Part shown: piece after piece, positions 16,187-25,144 of the stretch | Numbering within the stretch: the stretch's first letter is position 1 | How the letters are laid out: every line of letters starts with the position of its first letter | Origin: Methylobacterium sp. Leaf91 | GTDB taxonomy: Bacteria > Pseudomonadota > Alphaproteobacteria > Rhizobiales > Beijerinckiaceae | Reading direction: 5' to 3' | DNA: 64,000 nt | NCBI RefSeq assembly: GCF_001422815.1 | Contig: NZ_LMMP01000001.1 | Coordinates: forward strand, 62,974 to 126,973 | Translations under genes and position numbers: made by a program | The notes under the pieces: generated by a model | The model's database searches: none | The model's input: only the letters and a program-made list of their open reading frames with translations | What the model was told of the DNA's origin: nothing

Positions 16187-17443
16187 TCAGGACGAGAGGG
16201 TGTCCGGATCCTCGGCCCCCTCTCGTAAATTGGCCTCCCGGTACGGAAATGCGAGCACGACCCGTGTGCCGGGCTGCAGATCCTGCCATTCCGGTTGACC
16301 GCCGAGTTGGCGACCGAGCCCGGTGATCACCGTCATGCCGAGGCTCTTCGACCGCGACGGGTCGAAGCCCGCTGGCAGGCCGACGCCGCTGTCGCAGACT
16401 TCGAGACGGAGCCGTCCCGGCTCCTCCCGCGTCACCGAGACCCGCACTTCGCCGGCTCCGTCGGGATAGGCATATTTGAAGGCGTTCGTGACGAGCTCGT
16501 TGACGATGAGCCCCAACGGCACGGCATGGTTCGTCGCCACCATGACCGGTGCGACCTCGCAGGTCAGTCTGTGGTTCGGCCCCACCGATGCGCCCAGATG
16601 TTCGCAAAGCTCCGCCAGGAACTCGGCCAGATCGAGGACCTGGACCTCGTCCGTGCGCCATAGCCGGTCGTGCACCGTCGCGATGGTCAGGACCCGTCTC
16701 CGCGCGTCGCCCAGAGCGGCGCGCAAGACAGGATCGGTCGCCATGTCGCCCTGCATGTTCAGCAGGCTCGCCACGATCGAAATGCTGTTCTTCACCCGAT
16801 GGCTGATTTCCCGCGTGAGAACCTCCTGATGCGCCAAGGCCTGCCGTAGACGGGCTTCCGTCTGTTGCAGCTCCTCTTCCGTGCGGTGCCGGTCGATCGC
16901 ACCGCCCAGCAGGTTGGCGAACCCCTGGAGGAACGCGATATCGGCCTCGGTGAAGCGCCCCTCCGTCGGACTGTCGACTTCGAGGACACCGAACGGCTCG
17001 CCCTCGCCACGGATGATGACGTTGATCGCCCGCTGGATCCCATGGTCTTCGAGCACTTTGGGCGTGCGGAAGCGGCTTTCGCCCCCGAGATGGTTCGAGA
17101 TGACCGGTTGCCCGGTCTGAAAGGCGTAACCGGATGGGCTCGCCGCATCGGCCCCCGTCCTTGCGATACCGACGATTCCGGGTTTCCAGCCGATCCCCGC
17201 CTGCACCACGAACTGATGCTCGGCGGGCAAGTATTCCATGATCTTGCAATACCGGCTCTGGAGCCCCTGCGCGCAGACACGCGTCGCCTCCTGCAGGAGC
17301 GTGTCGATGAATCGCGTCCTGAGCGCGAACATCCCGAACTCGGCGGTAAGTTCCTGCTGGCGAAGCCGGTAGGCCAGCTGCTCCGCGGCTCCGCCTCCCT
17401 GCTCCATGGGAACCCCCGGAGGCATCGATCGATCTGCCGTCAT
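16187..17443 (-). CDS. GAF-domain sensor histidine kinase (HisKA_2 type)
   Basis: A 418-residue soluble histidine kinase. Residues about 40-180 form a GAF sensor domain (FVVQAGIGWKPGIVG, GEGEPFGVLEVDSPTEGRF), followed by a coiled coil (about 183-205). The phospho-acceptor motif EISHRVKNSISIVASLL (His about 214) is of the HisKA_2/HWE-like kind common in alphaproteobacteria. The ATPase domain shows GLIVNELVTNAFKYAYPDG (N box) and CDSGVGLP (G1). No membrane segment and no cognate regulator are nearby, so it may act on a stand-alone receiver or on PhyR-type stress signalling. Confidence 0.88.
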   Translation of the reverse strand: MTADRSMPPGVPMEQGGGAAEQLAYRLRQQELTAEFGMFALRTRFIDTLLQEATRVCAQGLQSRYCKIMEYLPAEHQFVVQAGIGWKPGIVGIARTGADAASPSGYAFQTGQPVISNHLGGESRFRTPKVLEDHGIQRAINVIIRGEGEPFGVLEVDSPTEGRFTEADIAFLQGFANLLGGAIDRHRTEEELQQTEARLRQALAHQEVLTREISHRVKNSISIVASLLNMQGDMATDPVLRAALGDARRRVLTIATVHDRLWRTDEVQVLDLAEFLAELCEHLGASVGPNHRLTCEVAPVMVATNHAVPLGLIVNELVTNAFKYAYPDGAGEVRVSVTREEPGRLRLEVCDSGVGLPAGFDPSRSKSLGMTVITGLGRQLGGQPEWQDLQPGTRVVLAFPYREANLREGAEDPDTLSS

Positions 17444-17937
17444 GTCCGGCTTTCTTCCCAGCGGGGCCGCGGCCTCAAACAGCCAAGGCTTTCCCTGCGA
17501 TCCCAGTGTGATCTCACGAGATGTGACTCGTCGAGCGCCCTCGATTCACGCGGTCGTGCCTCCATCAAACTCTTCAGACGCCGCGGGGATGCATGGTGGC
17601 GGACAGACGGTTTCCACGGGCAGGCATGCTTGCGCCGTCGCCTGGATTGTTTCCGCGAGGATTCGGGATTGCGAAAAGTCGCGAAGGCCGGACCCTAGGG
17701 GGTTCGAGACGGGACGACCCCGCATTCCCGATCCGGGCCAGTCGCCCGACGGGGAGTTTGCCTTCTGCTAACCGAAGCGGTGCATCCTGATGTCGAGCCA
17801 AGTTGCGTATCGGCTCCCGTCGTGTGGACACGACACGATGCACCCCGCCGACCCCGTGAGCAGATCGGGGCGGCGGGGCTGCTTCAGGATAAGACGACCG
17901 TCGACCTCGCCCCTGACCATACAGCCGCCGCGCCTTT
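17444..17937. other. gene-free stretch of about 490 bases
   Basis: Contains only short frames without convincing coding character. It lies upstream of the histidine kinase (-) and downstream of the DUF1275 gene (-). No RNA gene or repeat is recognised. Confidence 0.35.
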
Positions 17938-18624
17938 TCACGCGTTCGGGCCTCGCGCGGGGATCATCATCAACCCGGTCAGGATGAGGGCCGGCACGAA
18001 GATCGACCAGAAGGACAGGGCCGCCACGCCGAAAGCCCCGGCCAACGCCCCAACGGCGAAAGCCAGCACGGCCGAGAGCGTCCGCTTCAGGCGGGTATTG
18101 GTCTGAGCCGTGGCGCGCGCGCCGCAAAAGCGATCGGTCAGGTCGATCACGGCCTGCGTGACATTCACGGTCATCACGGTCGTCGCCGCCAGATGACCGA
18201 TGACGAGACGGCCGATCCCGTTCTGAATGCCCATGGCGGCGACGCCCAGCATGCCCACGGTGATCGCCGCGATGCCGTCCGGCGATCCGAGGGGCGACAG
18301 GGCGATGCCCGCAACCGCGAAGGCGATGAGAACGGCAGCCTCGAGGGCCAGCAAAGGCCGAAGCGGCGCCACCCCTCTCCGCTCCAGGACCAGGGTGACC
18401 AGTCGTGTCAGGGCGACGGCCAGGATGAAGACCGGCAGCGCCAGCAGCTTGGCGATGACGCCGCTCGATGTGGAAACAAGCTCCGCACCGATGAGCACGA
18501 AATTGCCGGTCACATGCGCCGTGAAGAGGCCGGTGAGGGCGATGAAGGTGGCGGCGTCCACGAACCCCGCGGTGAAGGCCAGGCCGGCACCGATCAAGGT
18601 GTCTCCATGATCCCGAACAGGCAT
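17938..18624 (-). CDS. DUF1275 (YoaK-type) membrane protein
   Basis: A 228-residue integral membrane protein of the DUF1275 family. Six hydrophobic helices are visible, with the typical opening GLAFTAGFVDAATFIALTGLFTAHVTGNFVLIGAEL (shown here in part: AGFVDAATF, FTAHVTGNFV) and the mid-protein motif MGIQNGIGRL. The family's transport role is unproven. ATG 18624 is chosen because AGAGGCGCGGA precedes it; the longer frame would begin in two copies of a short direct repeat (TTCCTGGGCCTTTGAT, about 18645-18672). Confidence 0.85.
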   Translation of the reverse strand: MPVRDHGDTLIGAGLAFTAGFVDAATFIALTGLFTAHVTGNFVLIGAELVSTSSGVIAKLLALPVFILAVALTRLVTLVLERRGVAPLRPLLALEAAVLIAFAVAGIALSPLGSPDGIAAITVGMLGVAAMGIQNGIGRLVIGHLAATTVMTVNVTQAVIDLTDRFCGARATAQTNTRLKRTLSAVLAFAVGALAGAFGVAALSFWSIFVPALILTGLMMIPARGPNA

Positions 18625-18693
18625 TCCGCGCCTCTGATCTTCCTGGGCCTTTGATTTTCCTGGGCCTTTGATCTTCCCCGTGCGCAAGGCCTG

Positions 18694-18719
18694 CCGAAGG
18701 TGAGCGCGCTCACCTTCGG
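18694..18719. terminator. perfect 26-base palindrome downstream of mucR
   Basis: CCGAAGGTGAGCG is followed at once by its exact reverse complement CGCTCACCTTCGG. It lies about 95 bases past the mucR stop and 70 bases upstream of the DUF1275 start, both on the minus strand. It could be a mucR terminator or a dimer-binding operator; no T-run is present. Confidence 0.5.
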
Positions 18720-18813
18720 ATCGGCGTCACTCGAAGCCGATCGCGCAACCGGCTCGGGCCTGTCGCGTGCGGATTGGCTTCGACCGGGCCTCGGCTCAGG
18801 CCGAACGTGTCCC

Positions 18814-19332
18814 TCAGGCGGTGGCGGCCTTGCGCGGACGGCCCGCCCGCTTCGGCTTCTCGGATACCGGAGCGTCGTCCTGGACGACCGTCTCCTCCGG
18901 TTCGGGCGCAGGGGCCCGGCGCGGCTGCCCGAGGCCGAGCGACCGGGCGAGTTCCGAGCGTTGCGCCGAGTAGCTCGCGGAGGTCATCGGGTAATCCGGC
19001 GGCAGGCCGTATTTCGCCCGGTAGGCTTCGGGGCTGAGACCACGGAGGGTCAGATGGCGGCGCAGCGTCTTGTAGGGCTTGCCGTCTTCGAAGCTGATCA
19101 GAGCGTCCGGGGAAATCGATTTCTTGATCTGCGCCGGTGTCGCCTTCTCGATCTTGTCGGTCTCGGTTGCCTCCGATCCTCTGGAAGCCAGACCACTGAT
19201 CGCGGCGTGAACGTTGTTTAGCAGATCAGGCAGCGCGCTTGCAGGTATCGAGTTGTTGGAGACGTAGGCGGATACGAGGTCGGCCGTGAGTTCGATATAA
19301 TCGGCCTGAAATTCTTGGGCATCATCGCTCAT
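18814..19332 (-). CDS. mucR: MucR/Ros-family transcriptional regulator, zinc-ligand variant
   Basis: A 172-residue MucR-family DNA-binding protein, a global regulator of exopolysaccharide, motility and symbiosis genes in Rhizobiales. The N-terminus (EFQADYIELTADLVSAYVSNNSI) is the oligomerisation region. The core SPDALISFEDGKPYKTLRRHLTLRGLSPEAYRAKYGLPPDYPM is recognisable from SFEDGKPYKTLRRHL and EAYRAKYGLPPDYPM. In Ros the first pair of zinc ligands are cysteines; here they are Ser and Asp, as in the Ml proteins of Mesorhizobium that fold without zinc. A Lys/Arg/Ala-rich tail (KRAGRPRKAAT, an AT-hook-like GRP) ends the protein. Confidence 0.9.
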   Translation of the reverse strand: MSDDAQEFQADYIELTADLVSAYVSNNSIPASALPDLLNNVHAAISGLASRGSEATETDKIEKATPAQIKKSISPDALISFEDGKPYKTLRRHLTLRGLSPEAYRAKYGLPPDYPMTSASYSAQRSELARSLGLGQPRRAPAPEPEETVVQDDAPVSEKPKRAGRPRKAATA

Positions 19333-19784
19333 GTGGTAGGTACTCCTGCCAATCCATCAACGGCTATAGATTGACTTCGGCGAGAATGACAATCTTTCAA
19401 GAGCTATAATTCCTTGGGCAGGAACCGTTGGTATAAAACCGGACAGAGCGCTGTTTTTCAGTCATCGCACACAAACATTTATTAACGAACGTCTTATTTT
19501 CGCCTCATATAATCAGTGCCCATCTCATAATACTGATTTTTTCCGGAAAAGACTTTTCCATATTTTTCAATTCTCTCACGACACAAAAGCAAATCGCCAG
19601 AATGCATATTGAATTACAATGCGATTGAAATGATAGCCTTGATCGCGCGGTGAAGTGGAAAACATGACACTCAAGTAAAACTGCGCCGGACCGCCCCGGA
19701 TAATGGTCGATCCGCAAGTCTGGCGGCGAGGTTTCGAAAAGGGACCCGGTGCGGCACGGGATCCCGATGACGAGAGCGCGCCGG
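19333..19784. other. AT-rich intergenic region upstream of mucR
   Basis: About 450 bases, clearly AT-richer than surroundings (19370-19700). MucR proteins bind AT-rich promoter DNA and often autoregulate, so this is a plausible regulatory region for mucR. No believable gene is seen. Confidence 0.45.
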
Positions 19785-21791
19785 TCAGCGCGGAGAGCGG
19801 GATACGACCCGGTAGAAGACCCCGATCGCGATCAGAAACACGGCGAGGCCCGCCGTTTCGGTGACGGTGGACAACTCGGGATCGGCGATCGTCAGGGAGG
19901 CGCTGCGTCCGGTGACGGTATCGGCGGCGGCGAGCAGGACGCCGACGAAACTCTCGCCCACGAGAAAGCCCGATGCGAGCAGGATTCCACGGCGACGCAC
20001 GGCCTCATAGGCGGGCTCGGCCCCCTCCCCCTCGAAGCGCTTCCGGAACGACCGCTCGCTCAGCCACGCGATCACGCCTCCGATCGCAATCGTCACCACC
20101 ACGTTCAGCGGAAGATAGATGCCGATGCCCACCGTGAGGGCCGGGAACACGCGCCTGCTTCGGCGCAGCCGCGCCTCCACGGCGACGAGGGCGGCGCCAA
20201 GCCCCATACCCGTCAGCACCATGTTCCAGGGCAGCTCGCCGTGAACGATGCCGCTGGCGATCTGCGTCATCAGCGCCGCCTGAGGCGCCGGCAGGGCCAT
20301 GCTCGCATCCATGCCGTCTCGCGGCAGGGCGCCGACGAACCCGTAAGCGTTGTAGAGGAGCGCCAGCAGGGGCCCGATCACGAGCGAGCCGACGCCGACG
20401 CCCGCGACCAGCACCGCCTCCTGCCGCCAGGGCGTGGCGTCCACGAGTTGGCCGGTCTTCAGATCCTGCAGGTTGTCGTTGGCGATCGACGCCATGGTGA
20501 CGATGACCGAGGCGACCAGAAGCGCCAGGCCGATGACGAAACGGTCGCCTTCGGGTCCCGCGCTCCGTCCGATGAGGAGCGGCAGCAAGAGAGCCACCAG
20601 CATGGTGGTGAGAATGCCGATCCCCGAGATCGGGCTCGACGACGAGCCGAGGAGGCCCGCGAGATAGCCGCACGCCGCCGCCATCAGGAAGCCGAACCCC
20701 GCGGCAAACACGGTCGCCACCACGATCAGCACGGGATAGAGCGCGCCGAGTTCGGCCCCGGCCGAAAACTGGCCGAGCAGGAGCGCCATCGGCAGCATGA
20801 GGGTCACGGCCGCTCCGCCGACCCAGGTGATCGGAATGTCCCGCTCCTGGCGCGGCAGGTCGCGCAGGCCCCCATGGCTGCCGCGAGCCGATGTCAGGGC
20901 GGCGCGGATGCTCGCCAGGATCGGCCGCGCCAGCGTCGCCACGGTCCAGGCCCCGCCGACCGCGATGATCCCGGCTCCGATCAGGCGGACGCGGCCCGAC
21001 CACACCGCCTCGGCGGCCGCGCCCGGGTCCATTCCCTCCCCCTGCCCGAGGGCCGTCAGGACCGGGACCGCCACCCCCCAGGCGATGATCACGCCGGTGA
21101 GCAGCGCGAGGCAGGCTCCGATGCCGACGAGATAGCCGACGCCGACGAGGGCCAGGGAAAAGCCGGTCCCGAGCCGGAACACGGCCCCACCGGCCTGCAG
21201 GGTGGTGTGGAGGCCCTCGCCGAGGACGCGCAAGCCGCTCGTCGCGACTGCGATCAGAGCCGCCGCCCCTCCGGCGCGGAGCAGATCGCGCAGACCGTGC
21301 CGGCTGCCGTCTCCGTCCTCGGTTCCGGCACCGGCCTTTAGCACCTCGGCGGCGGCCACGCCTTCGGGAAACGGCAGCCCGGCCTCGGCCACGAGCGCCC
21401 GCCGCAGCGGGATCGAAAAGGCGACGCCGAGCAAGCCGCCGACGAGGCAGACCCCTCCGGTCTGCCAGAACGGAAATCCCTGCCAATGGCCGATCAGTAC
21501 GAGGCCGGGCAGGACCAGGATGACGTTGCAGAGCGTGCCGGCGGCCGAGGCCTGCGTCTGCACGATGTTGTTCTCGAGAATCGAGGTCTCGCCGAACAAC
21601 CGCAGCAGGCCCATCGACAGCATCGCGGCGGGAATCGACGACGAGAACGTCATGCCGGTCTTCAGGCCCATATAGACGTTGGCGGCCATGAACACGATTG
21701 TGATGGCCGCTCCGAGCACCAGGCCTCGGAGGGTCAATTCCCGGAAACGCCGTTCTTCTCCGTGAAGCTGTCGGCCGGTCCGCGCGTCCAT
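19785..21791 (-). CDS. OPT-family oligopeptide/metal transporter
   Basis: A 668-residue inner-membrane protein with about 14-16 hydrophobic helices. The first helix region (VFMAANVYMGLKTGMTFSSSIPAAMLSMG) is the signature of the prokaryotic OPT group; NNIVQTQASAAGTLCNVILVLPGL and DLKTGQLVDATPWRQEAVL follow. The OPT superfamily moves oligopeptides, glutathione derivatives or metal chelates by proton symport; the substrate here cannot be told. ATG 21791 fits the family N-terminus (ELTLRGLVLGA). It is monocistronic and divergent from the methyltransferase operon. Confidence 0.9.
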   Translation of the reverse strand: MDARTGRQLHGEERRFRELTLRGLVLGAAITIVFMAANVYMGLKTGMTFSSSIPAAMLSMGLLRLFGETSILENNIVQTQASAAGTLCNVILVLPGLVLIGHWQGFPFWQTGGVCLVGGLLGVAFSIPLRRALVAEAGLPFPEGVAAAEVLKAGAGTEDGDGSRHGLRDLLRAGGAAALIAVATSGLRVLGEGLHTTLQAGGAVFRLGTGFSLALVGVGYLVGIGACLALLTGVIIAWGVAVPVLTALGQGEGMDPGAAAEAVWSGRVRLIGAGIIAVGGAWTVATLARPILASIRAALTSARGSHGGLRDLPRQERDIPITWVGGAAVTLMLPMALLLGQFSAGAELGALYPVLIVVATVFAAGFGFLMAAACGYLAGLLGSSSSPISGIGILTTMLVALLLPLLIGRSAGPEGDRFVIGLALLVASVIVTMASIANDNLQDLKTGQLVDATPWRQEAVLVAGVGVGSLVIGPLLALLYNAYGFVGALPRDGMDASMALPAPQAALMTQIASGIVHGELPWNMVLTGMGLGAALVAVEARLRRSRRVFPALTVGIGIYLPLNVVVTIAIGGVIAWLSERSFRKRFEGEGAEPAYEAVRRRGILLASGFLVGESFVGVLLAAADTVTGRSASLTIADPELSTVTETAGLAVFLIAIGVFYRVVSRSPR

Positions 21792-22261
21792 CGATCATGC
21801 CTCATCGGCCCATCGGGCTCGTCATCGGTGAGTGAAGCGGCGGCGCGCGATACGTCCGGGATGGCGCTCTTCGGGTCATCGGCCTCGCCAGAACCCGATC
21901 CAGTATCAGGCAAGGCGCCTTGATTAACATCTGCATAATGCTTGATCGAAGTTAGTTTTAACCGAGGTTACCAATGCAACGCCGCCATAACTAGGAACAA
22001 CCACAGTCAAGCCCGGTTGTGGTCGCGTATATCCAGCCTGGATCACGCCCCATCGACGCAACATTGGCCGAACACGGATCGCTTTTCCTTTCGGACGCCG
22101 CCCGCTGGTGAACCGAGATCTACGCCGCCCAAGAGGGGGCCAGCGCGTCCACCCGCGCGACGAGCCCGACGGCCAGCGAATGAGGAACCCGACACGGGCG
22201 GATGCGCGATCCGGCTCCGACGCGAAAAGATGGGCCGAACCCGGCGAACAGACCATGGGAG
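21792..22261. other. divergent promoter region, no gene
   Basis: About 470 bases between the OPT gene (-) and the methyltransferase operon (+). A GGAAC at 21994 is followed 16 bases on by GGTT, one mismatch from the EcfG consensus, but 230 bases from the start codon. No coding frame is convincing. Confidence 0.35.
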
Positions 22262-23218
22262 ATGACCGGAGTGCAGAGTGTGGGACCTGAAACGGAGGAC
22301 GCCCTCGTCGATCTCATCCGCACGGTGCGGGACACGGGCTACAGGTTCACGACCGTGACGCCGGCGAGCCATGCCCGCGTCAATGCACGCCCGGAAGCGG
22401 CGCGCGCCCGCCACCTGCGCGACGTCCTCGGCTGGAGCCGCCCGTTCTCGGACGACGCCGTGCCGTCGGACGTTCTCGCCGCCCTGCAACGGGCGGGCGT
22501 CGTCGACAGCGAGGGTGAGTTCCGGCGCGCCACGATCCGCCTCTCGAGCCTCGATGACGAACTCTTCCTGCACTCGGCCTATCCGCCCGATTCGACGGAC
22601 GCGGTCTTCTTCGGCCCCGATACGATGCGGTTCGTCTCCGCCGTCATCGCTCATCTCGCCCAACGCGAGAAACCGGTTCACCGGGCCGTCGATATCGGCT
22701 CGGGATCGGGAGCGGCCGGGATCGCCATCGCCAAGCGCGCCGCGGGCGCCGAAGTACTCCTCGTCGACATCAATCCGGCCGCTCTGCAGGCCGGGCGGAT
22801 CAATGCCCAGGCCGCCGGGGTCGCCGGCATCGAGCCGAGACGGAGCAACCTCCTCGACGACGTCGAGGGCGATTTCGACCTCATCGTCTCCAACCCGCCC
22901 TTCATGATCGACCGGAGCGGCCGCACCTACCGCCATGGTGGGGGCGCCTTCGGCGAAGGGCTGTCACAGGCCGTGGTCGAGGCGGCGGCCGAACGTCTGG
23001 CCCCGGGGGGCAGCCTCGTTCTGTTCACCGGCTCCGTCATCGTCGATGGCGCCGATCCCTTCCGCGACGCCGCGTTGGCGACCTGTGAACGACACGGGCT
23101 GCGCACGCAGTATCGCGAGTTCGATCCGGATGCTTACGGAGAGGAACTCGAGGATCCGGCCTATGCCGAGGCCGATCGCATCGCCCTGGTGGTGTTGACG
23201 GCGACGCGCCCAGCCTGA
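22262..23218 (+). CDS. class I SAM-dependent methyltransferase (HemK/PrmC-like)
   Basis: A 318-residue methyltransferase. The SAM-binding motif I is VDIGSGSGAAGIAIAKRA (about 143-160), motif II VLLVDINPAALQAG, and the catalytic NPPF (motif IV; LIVSNPPFMID) points to N-methylation of amide, amino or base nitrogens, as in PrmC/PrmB and RlmG. The substrate is unknown. The start is taken as ATG 22262, with GGGAG just upstream; GTG codons close by are alternatives. The gene ends 18 bases before egtD, so the two are probably one operon. Confidence 0.8.
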   Translation: MTGVQSVGPETEDALVDLIRTVRDTGYRFTTVTPASHARVNARPEAARARHLRDVLGWSRPFSDDAVPSDVLAALQRAGVVDSEGEFRRATIRLSSLDDELFLHSAYPPDSTDAVFFGPDTMRFVSAVIAHLAQREKPVHRAVDIGSGSGAAGIAIAKRAAGAEVLLVDINPAALQAGRINAQAAGVAGIEPRRSNLLDDVEGDFDLIVSNPPFMIDRSGRTYRHGGGAFGEGLSQAVVEAAAERLAPGGSLVLFTGSVIVDGADPFRDAALATCERHGLRTQYREFDPDAYGEELEDPAYAEADRIALVVLTATRPA

Positions 23219-23236
23219 ACCGAGGAAGGCCCTTCC

Positions 23237-24184
23237 ATGATCGATGGTGATGCCGCCCTGTCCCCGAACCAGGCCGACCTGCTGCAAGAGGTTCTGGCGG
23301 GACTGGCGCAGCCGCAGAAGCGTCTTCCCGGCAAGCTCCTGTGGGACGAGACCGGCTCCGACCTGTTCGACCGCATCTGCAGCAGCGGCGATTACTATCC
23401 CACGCGCACCGAGATGGCGCTGTTGCCGGCCGTATCGGCCGAAATCGCCCCCCTGATCGGACCCGGCGCCACCATCGTCGAATTCGGCAGCGGAGCGAGC
23501 CGCAAGATCCGCACCCTGCTCGACGCCCTCGACCGGCCGGCGCGCTTCATCGCCATCGACATTTCAGGGGATTATCTCGACGCCGCGATCCGGCGGCTCG
23601 CTCGCGATTATCCGCAGATCGAGATGATCCCGGTCTGCGCCGATTACTCCGAACCGGTCCGGCTACCGGTCGACCCGTCGGGAGGGCCGGTGCTCGGGTT
23701 CTTTCCCGGCACCAGCATCGGCAATTTCACGCCCGCCGAGGCCGAACTGTTCCTGGAGCGAGCACGCGCCACCCTGGGGCCCAGCCGCTTCCTCATCGGG
23801 GCCGACCCGAACCGGGACGCGGCCCGCCTGCTTCGCGCCTATGGCGATGCCGACGGGCTGATGCCGGCCCTGCACCGCAACCTTCTCGAGAGGCTGAACC
23901 GGGAGTTCGACGCCGATTTCGACCTGGACAACTTCCGGCACGAACCCCGCATCCTGCCCGATCCCTTCCGGGTGGAAGCGCATCTCGTGGCGCGGGAGCC
24001 GGGCCGCTACCTACTCGCGGGGACGGAGATCCGGTTCGGGGCGGGCGAGAGCATCCACACCGACAACTCGCACAAATACGCGCCCGATACGTTCCGGAGA
24101 CTTGCCGAGCGCGCCGGGTGGCGGCCGGAGCGGGTCTGGCTCGACCGAGCGGGCCTCTTCAGCCTTCACCTGTTCGCCGCCTGA
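23237..24184 (+). CDS. egtD: L-histidine N(alpha)-methyltransferase EgtD-like
   Basis: A 315-residue EgtD-family enzyme, which trimethylates histidine to hercynine, the first step of ergothioneine synthesis. It shows LPGKLLWDETGSDLFDRIC near the N-terminus, SAM motif VEFGSGASRK (82-90), FFPGTSIGNF and NREFDADFDLDNF. The substrate-binding segment reads IHTDNSHKY (about 273-281), where homologues usually have a Glu in place of this Asp. ATG 23237 follows GAGGAAGG. No egtB is adjacent, so either later steps are encoded elsewhere or the enzyme serves another amino acid. Confidence 0.88.
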   Translation: MIDGDAALSPNQADLLQEVLAGLAQPQKRLPGKLLWDETGSDLFDRICSSGDYYPTRTEMALLPAVSAEIAPLIGPGATIVEFGSGASRKIRTLLDALDRPARFIAIDISGDYLDAAIRRLARDYPQIEMIPVCADYSEPVRLPVDPSGGPVLGFFPGTSIGNFTPAEAELFLERARATLGPSRFLIGADPNRDAARLLRAYGDADGLMPALHRNLLERLNREFDADFDLDNFRHEPRILPDPFRVEAHLVAREPGRYLLAGTEIRFGAGESIHTDNSHKYAPDTFRRLAERAGWRPERVWLDRAGLFSLHLFAA

Positions 24185-24210
24185 TTTCCCCCAGATCACC
24201 CGGACATCCC

Positions 24211-24705
24211 ATGACAAGCGACGATGCGCGTCCGACCGGCTTCCCGCTCTCGGCGGCCATTCTCTTCGGCCTCGGTATCGGCGGGTTCTTCGATGGAATC
24301 GTGCTCCACCAGATCCTGCAATGGCATCACATGCTCAGCAGCGCCGGATATCCCGCGGACAGCGTCGAGAACCTGCAGATCAATACGCTCTGGGACGGTC
24401 TGTTTCACGCCTGCACCTATCTCTTCACCCTCGCCGGGCTGTTCGTGCTGTGGCGTTACTCGCGGCAGAACCATCTCCGGTGGTCGGGCTGGCTGCTTCC
24501 GGGCGGCATCCTGATGGGCTTCGGGATCTTCAATCTCGTGGAGGGGACGATCAATCACCATCTCCTCGGCCTTCACCACGTCAACGAGACCGTGCCACGG
24601 GCGCAATGGATCTATTGGGACGTCGGTTTCCTGCTATGGGGCGCGGCGATGCTCATCGCCGGTTGGGCCCTGTACCGGCGCGGCCAGGCTCGCGCAGCGG
24701 TGTAG
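24211..24705 (+). CDS. DUF2243 membrane protein
   Basis: A 164-residue protein with four predicted membrane helices, matching DUF2243: GFFDGIVLHQILQWHHML near the N-terminus, then DGLFHACTYLFTLAGLFVLW, GGILMGFGIFNLVEGTINHHLLGLHHV (seen as FNLVEGTINHHLLGLHH) and IYWDVGFLLWGAAMLIAGW. The conserved His residues suggest metal or heme binding, but the function is unknown. It begins 26 bases after egtD and is probably the last gene of that operon. Confidence 0.88.
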   Translation: MTSDDARPTGFPLSAAILFGLGIGGFFDGIVLHQILQWHHMLSSAGYPADSVENLQINTLWDGLFHACTYLFTLAGLFVLWRYSRQNHLRWSGWLLPGGILMGFGIFNLVEGTINHHLLGLHHVNETVPRAQWIYWDVGFLLWGAAMLIAGWALYRRGQARAAV

Positions 24706-24747
24706 GCAAGCTCGCGCAGCGATGTAGGCGGGCTCGCGTAGCGACTT
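24686..24747. repeat. three tandem ~22-base units
   Basis: Units beginning AGGCTCGCGCAGCG, AGGCAAGCTCGCGCAGCG and AGGCGGGCTCGCGTAGCG follow each other over the stop codon of the DUF2243 gene and into the intergenic region. Confidence 0.7.
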
Positions 24748-24784
24748 AGGATTGCCAGCCTCAGCTTCCGTCGATGCCCTCGCG

Positions 24785-25144
24785 TCAGGCCCGAAACAGA
24801 TACAGCGAACCGCCGATCACCACGGCCGCGAGCACCACGAGGCCGATATAGAGTGGCATGACCCAGGAATCGCGCCCCGTCGCTCGGGCGGTGGCCTGAA
24901 CCCGTGGCGAGGCCGCCTCCGTGCCCCGCGCCATCGCGATCCGTTCCTTCGAGGGCGTATTCCCGGCGGCCTCGTCATCGGTGCCAAGCGGCGAAAGGCC
25001 GACATCGTAATGGGGGATCTTGTCACCCGTCCTGCCGGAATCGATGTCGGCTTTCAGCATCGCGCTGGTGGGGCGATCGGAATCCGCAGGCGATTCGACC
25101 GCGAGGTCGGCGGGCGGCGGAGGCGTCTCGGATCGTAGGCCCAT
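24785..25144 (-). CDS. hypothetical protein with C-terminal membrane anchor
   Basis: A 119-residue protein: about 90 polar, Pro/Ser/Asp-rich residues followed by one C-terminal helix (VMPLYIGLVVLAAVVIGGSLYLF) ending in RA. ATG 25144 is preceded by GGAG at 7 bases. No family recognised. It is the last of a set of small minus-strand genes with stress-protein character; a weak EcfG-like site (GGGAC-N16-CGTT) lies at 25276-25300. Confidence 0.6.
   Translation of the reverse strand: MGLRSETPPPPADLAVESPADSDRPTSAMLKADIDSGRTGDKIPHYDVGLSPLGTDDEAAGNTPSKERIAMARGTEAASPRVQATARATGRDSWVMPLYIGLVVLAAVVIGGSLYLFRA

Noticed and set aside
17574..17843. 89-codon minus-strand frame in the histidine kinase-DUF1275 gap
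   Set aside because: Arg/Pro-rich without ribosome binding site or domain; looks like chance.
19749..21341. 530-codon plus-strand frame opposite the OPT gene
   Set aside because: Charged low-complexity translation; the other strand carries a clear OPT transporter.
21994..22018. EcfG-like site before the methyltransferase operon (GGAAC-N16-GGTT)
   Set aside because: One mismatch in the -10 and about 230 bases from the start codon.
24686..24747. CRISPR-like array
   Set aside because: Only three touching units without spacers, and no cas gene in the window.
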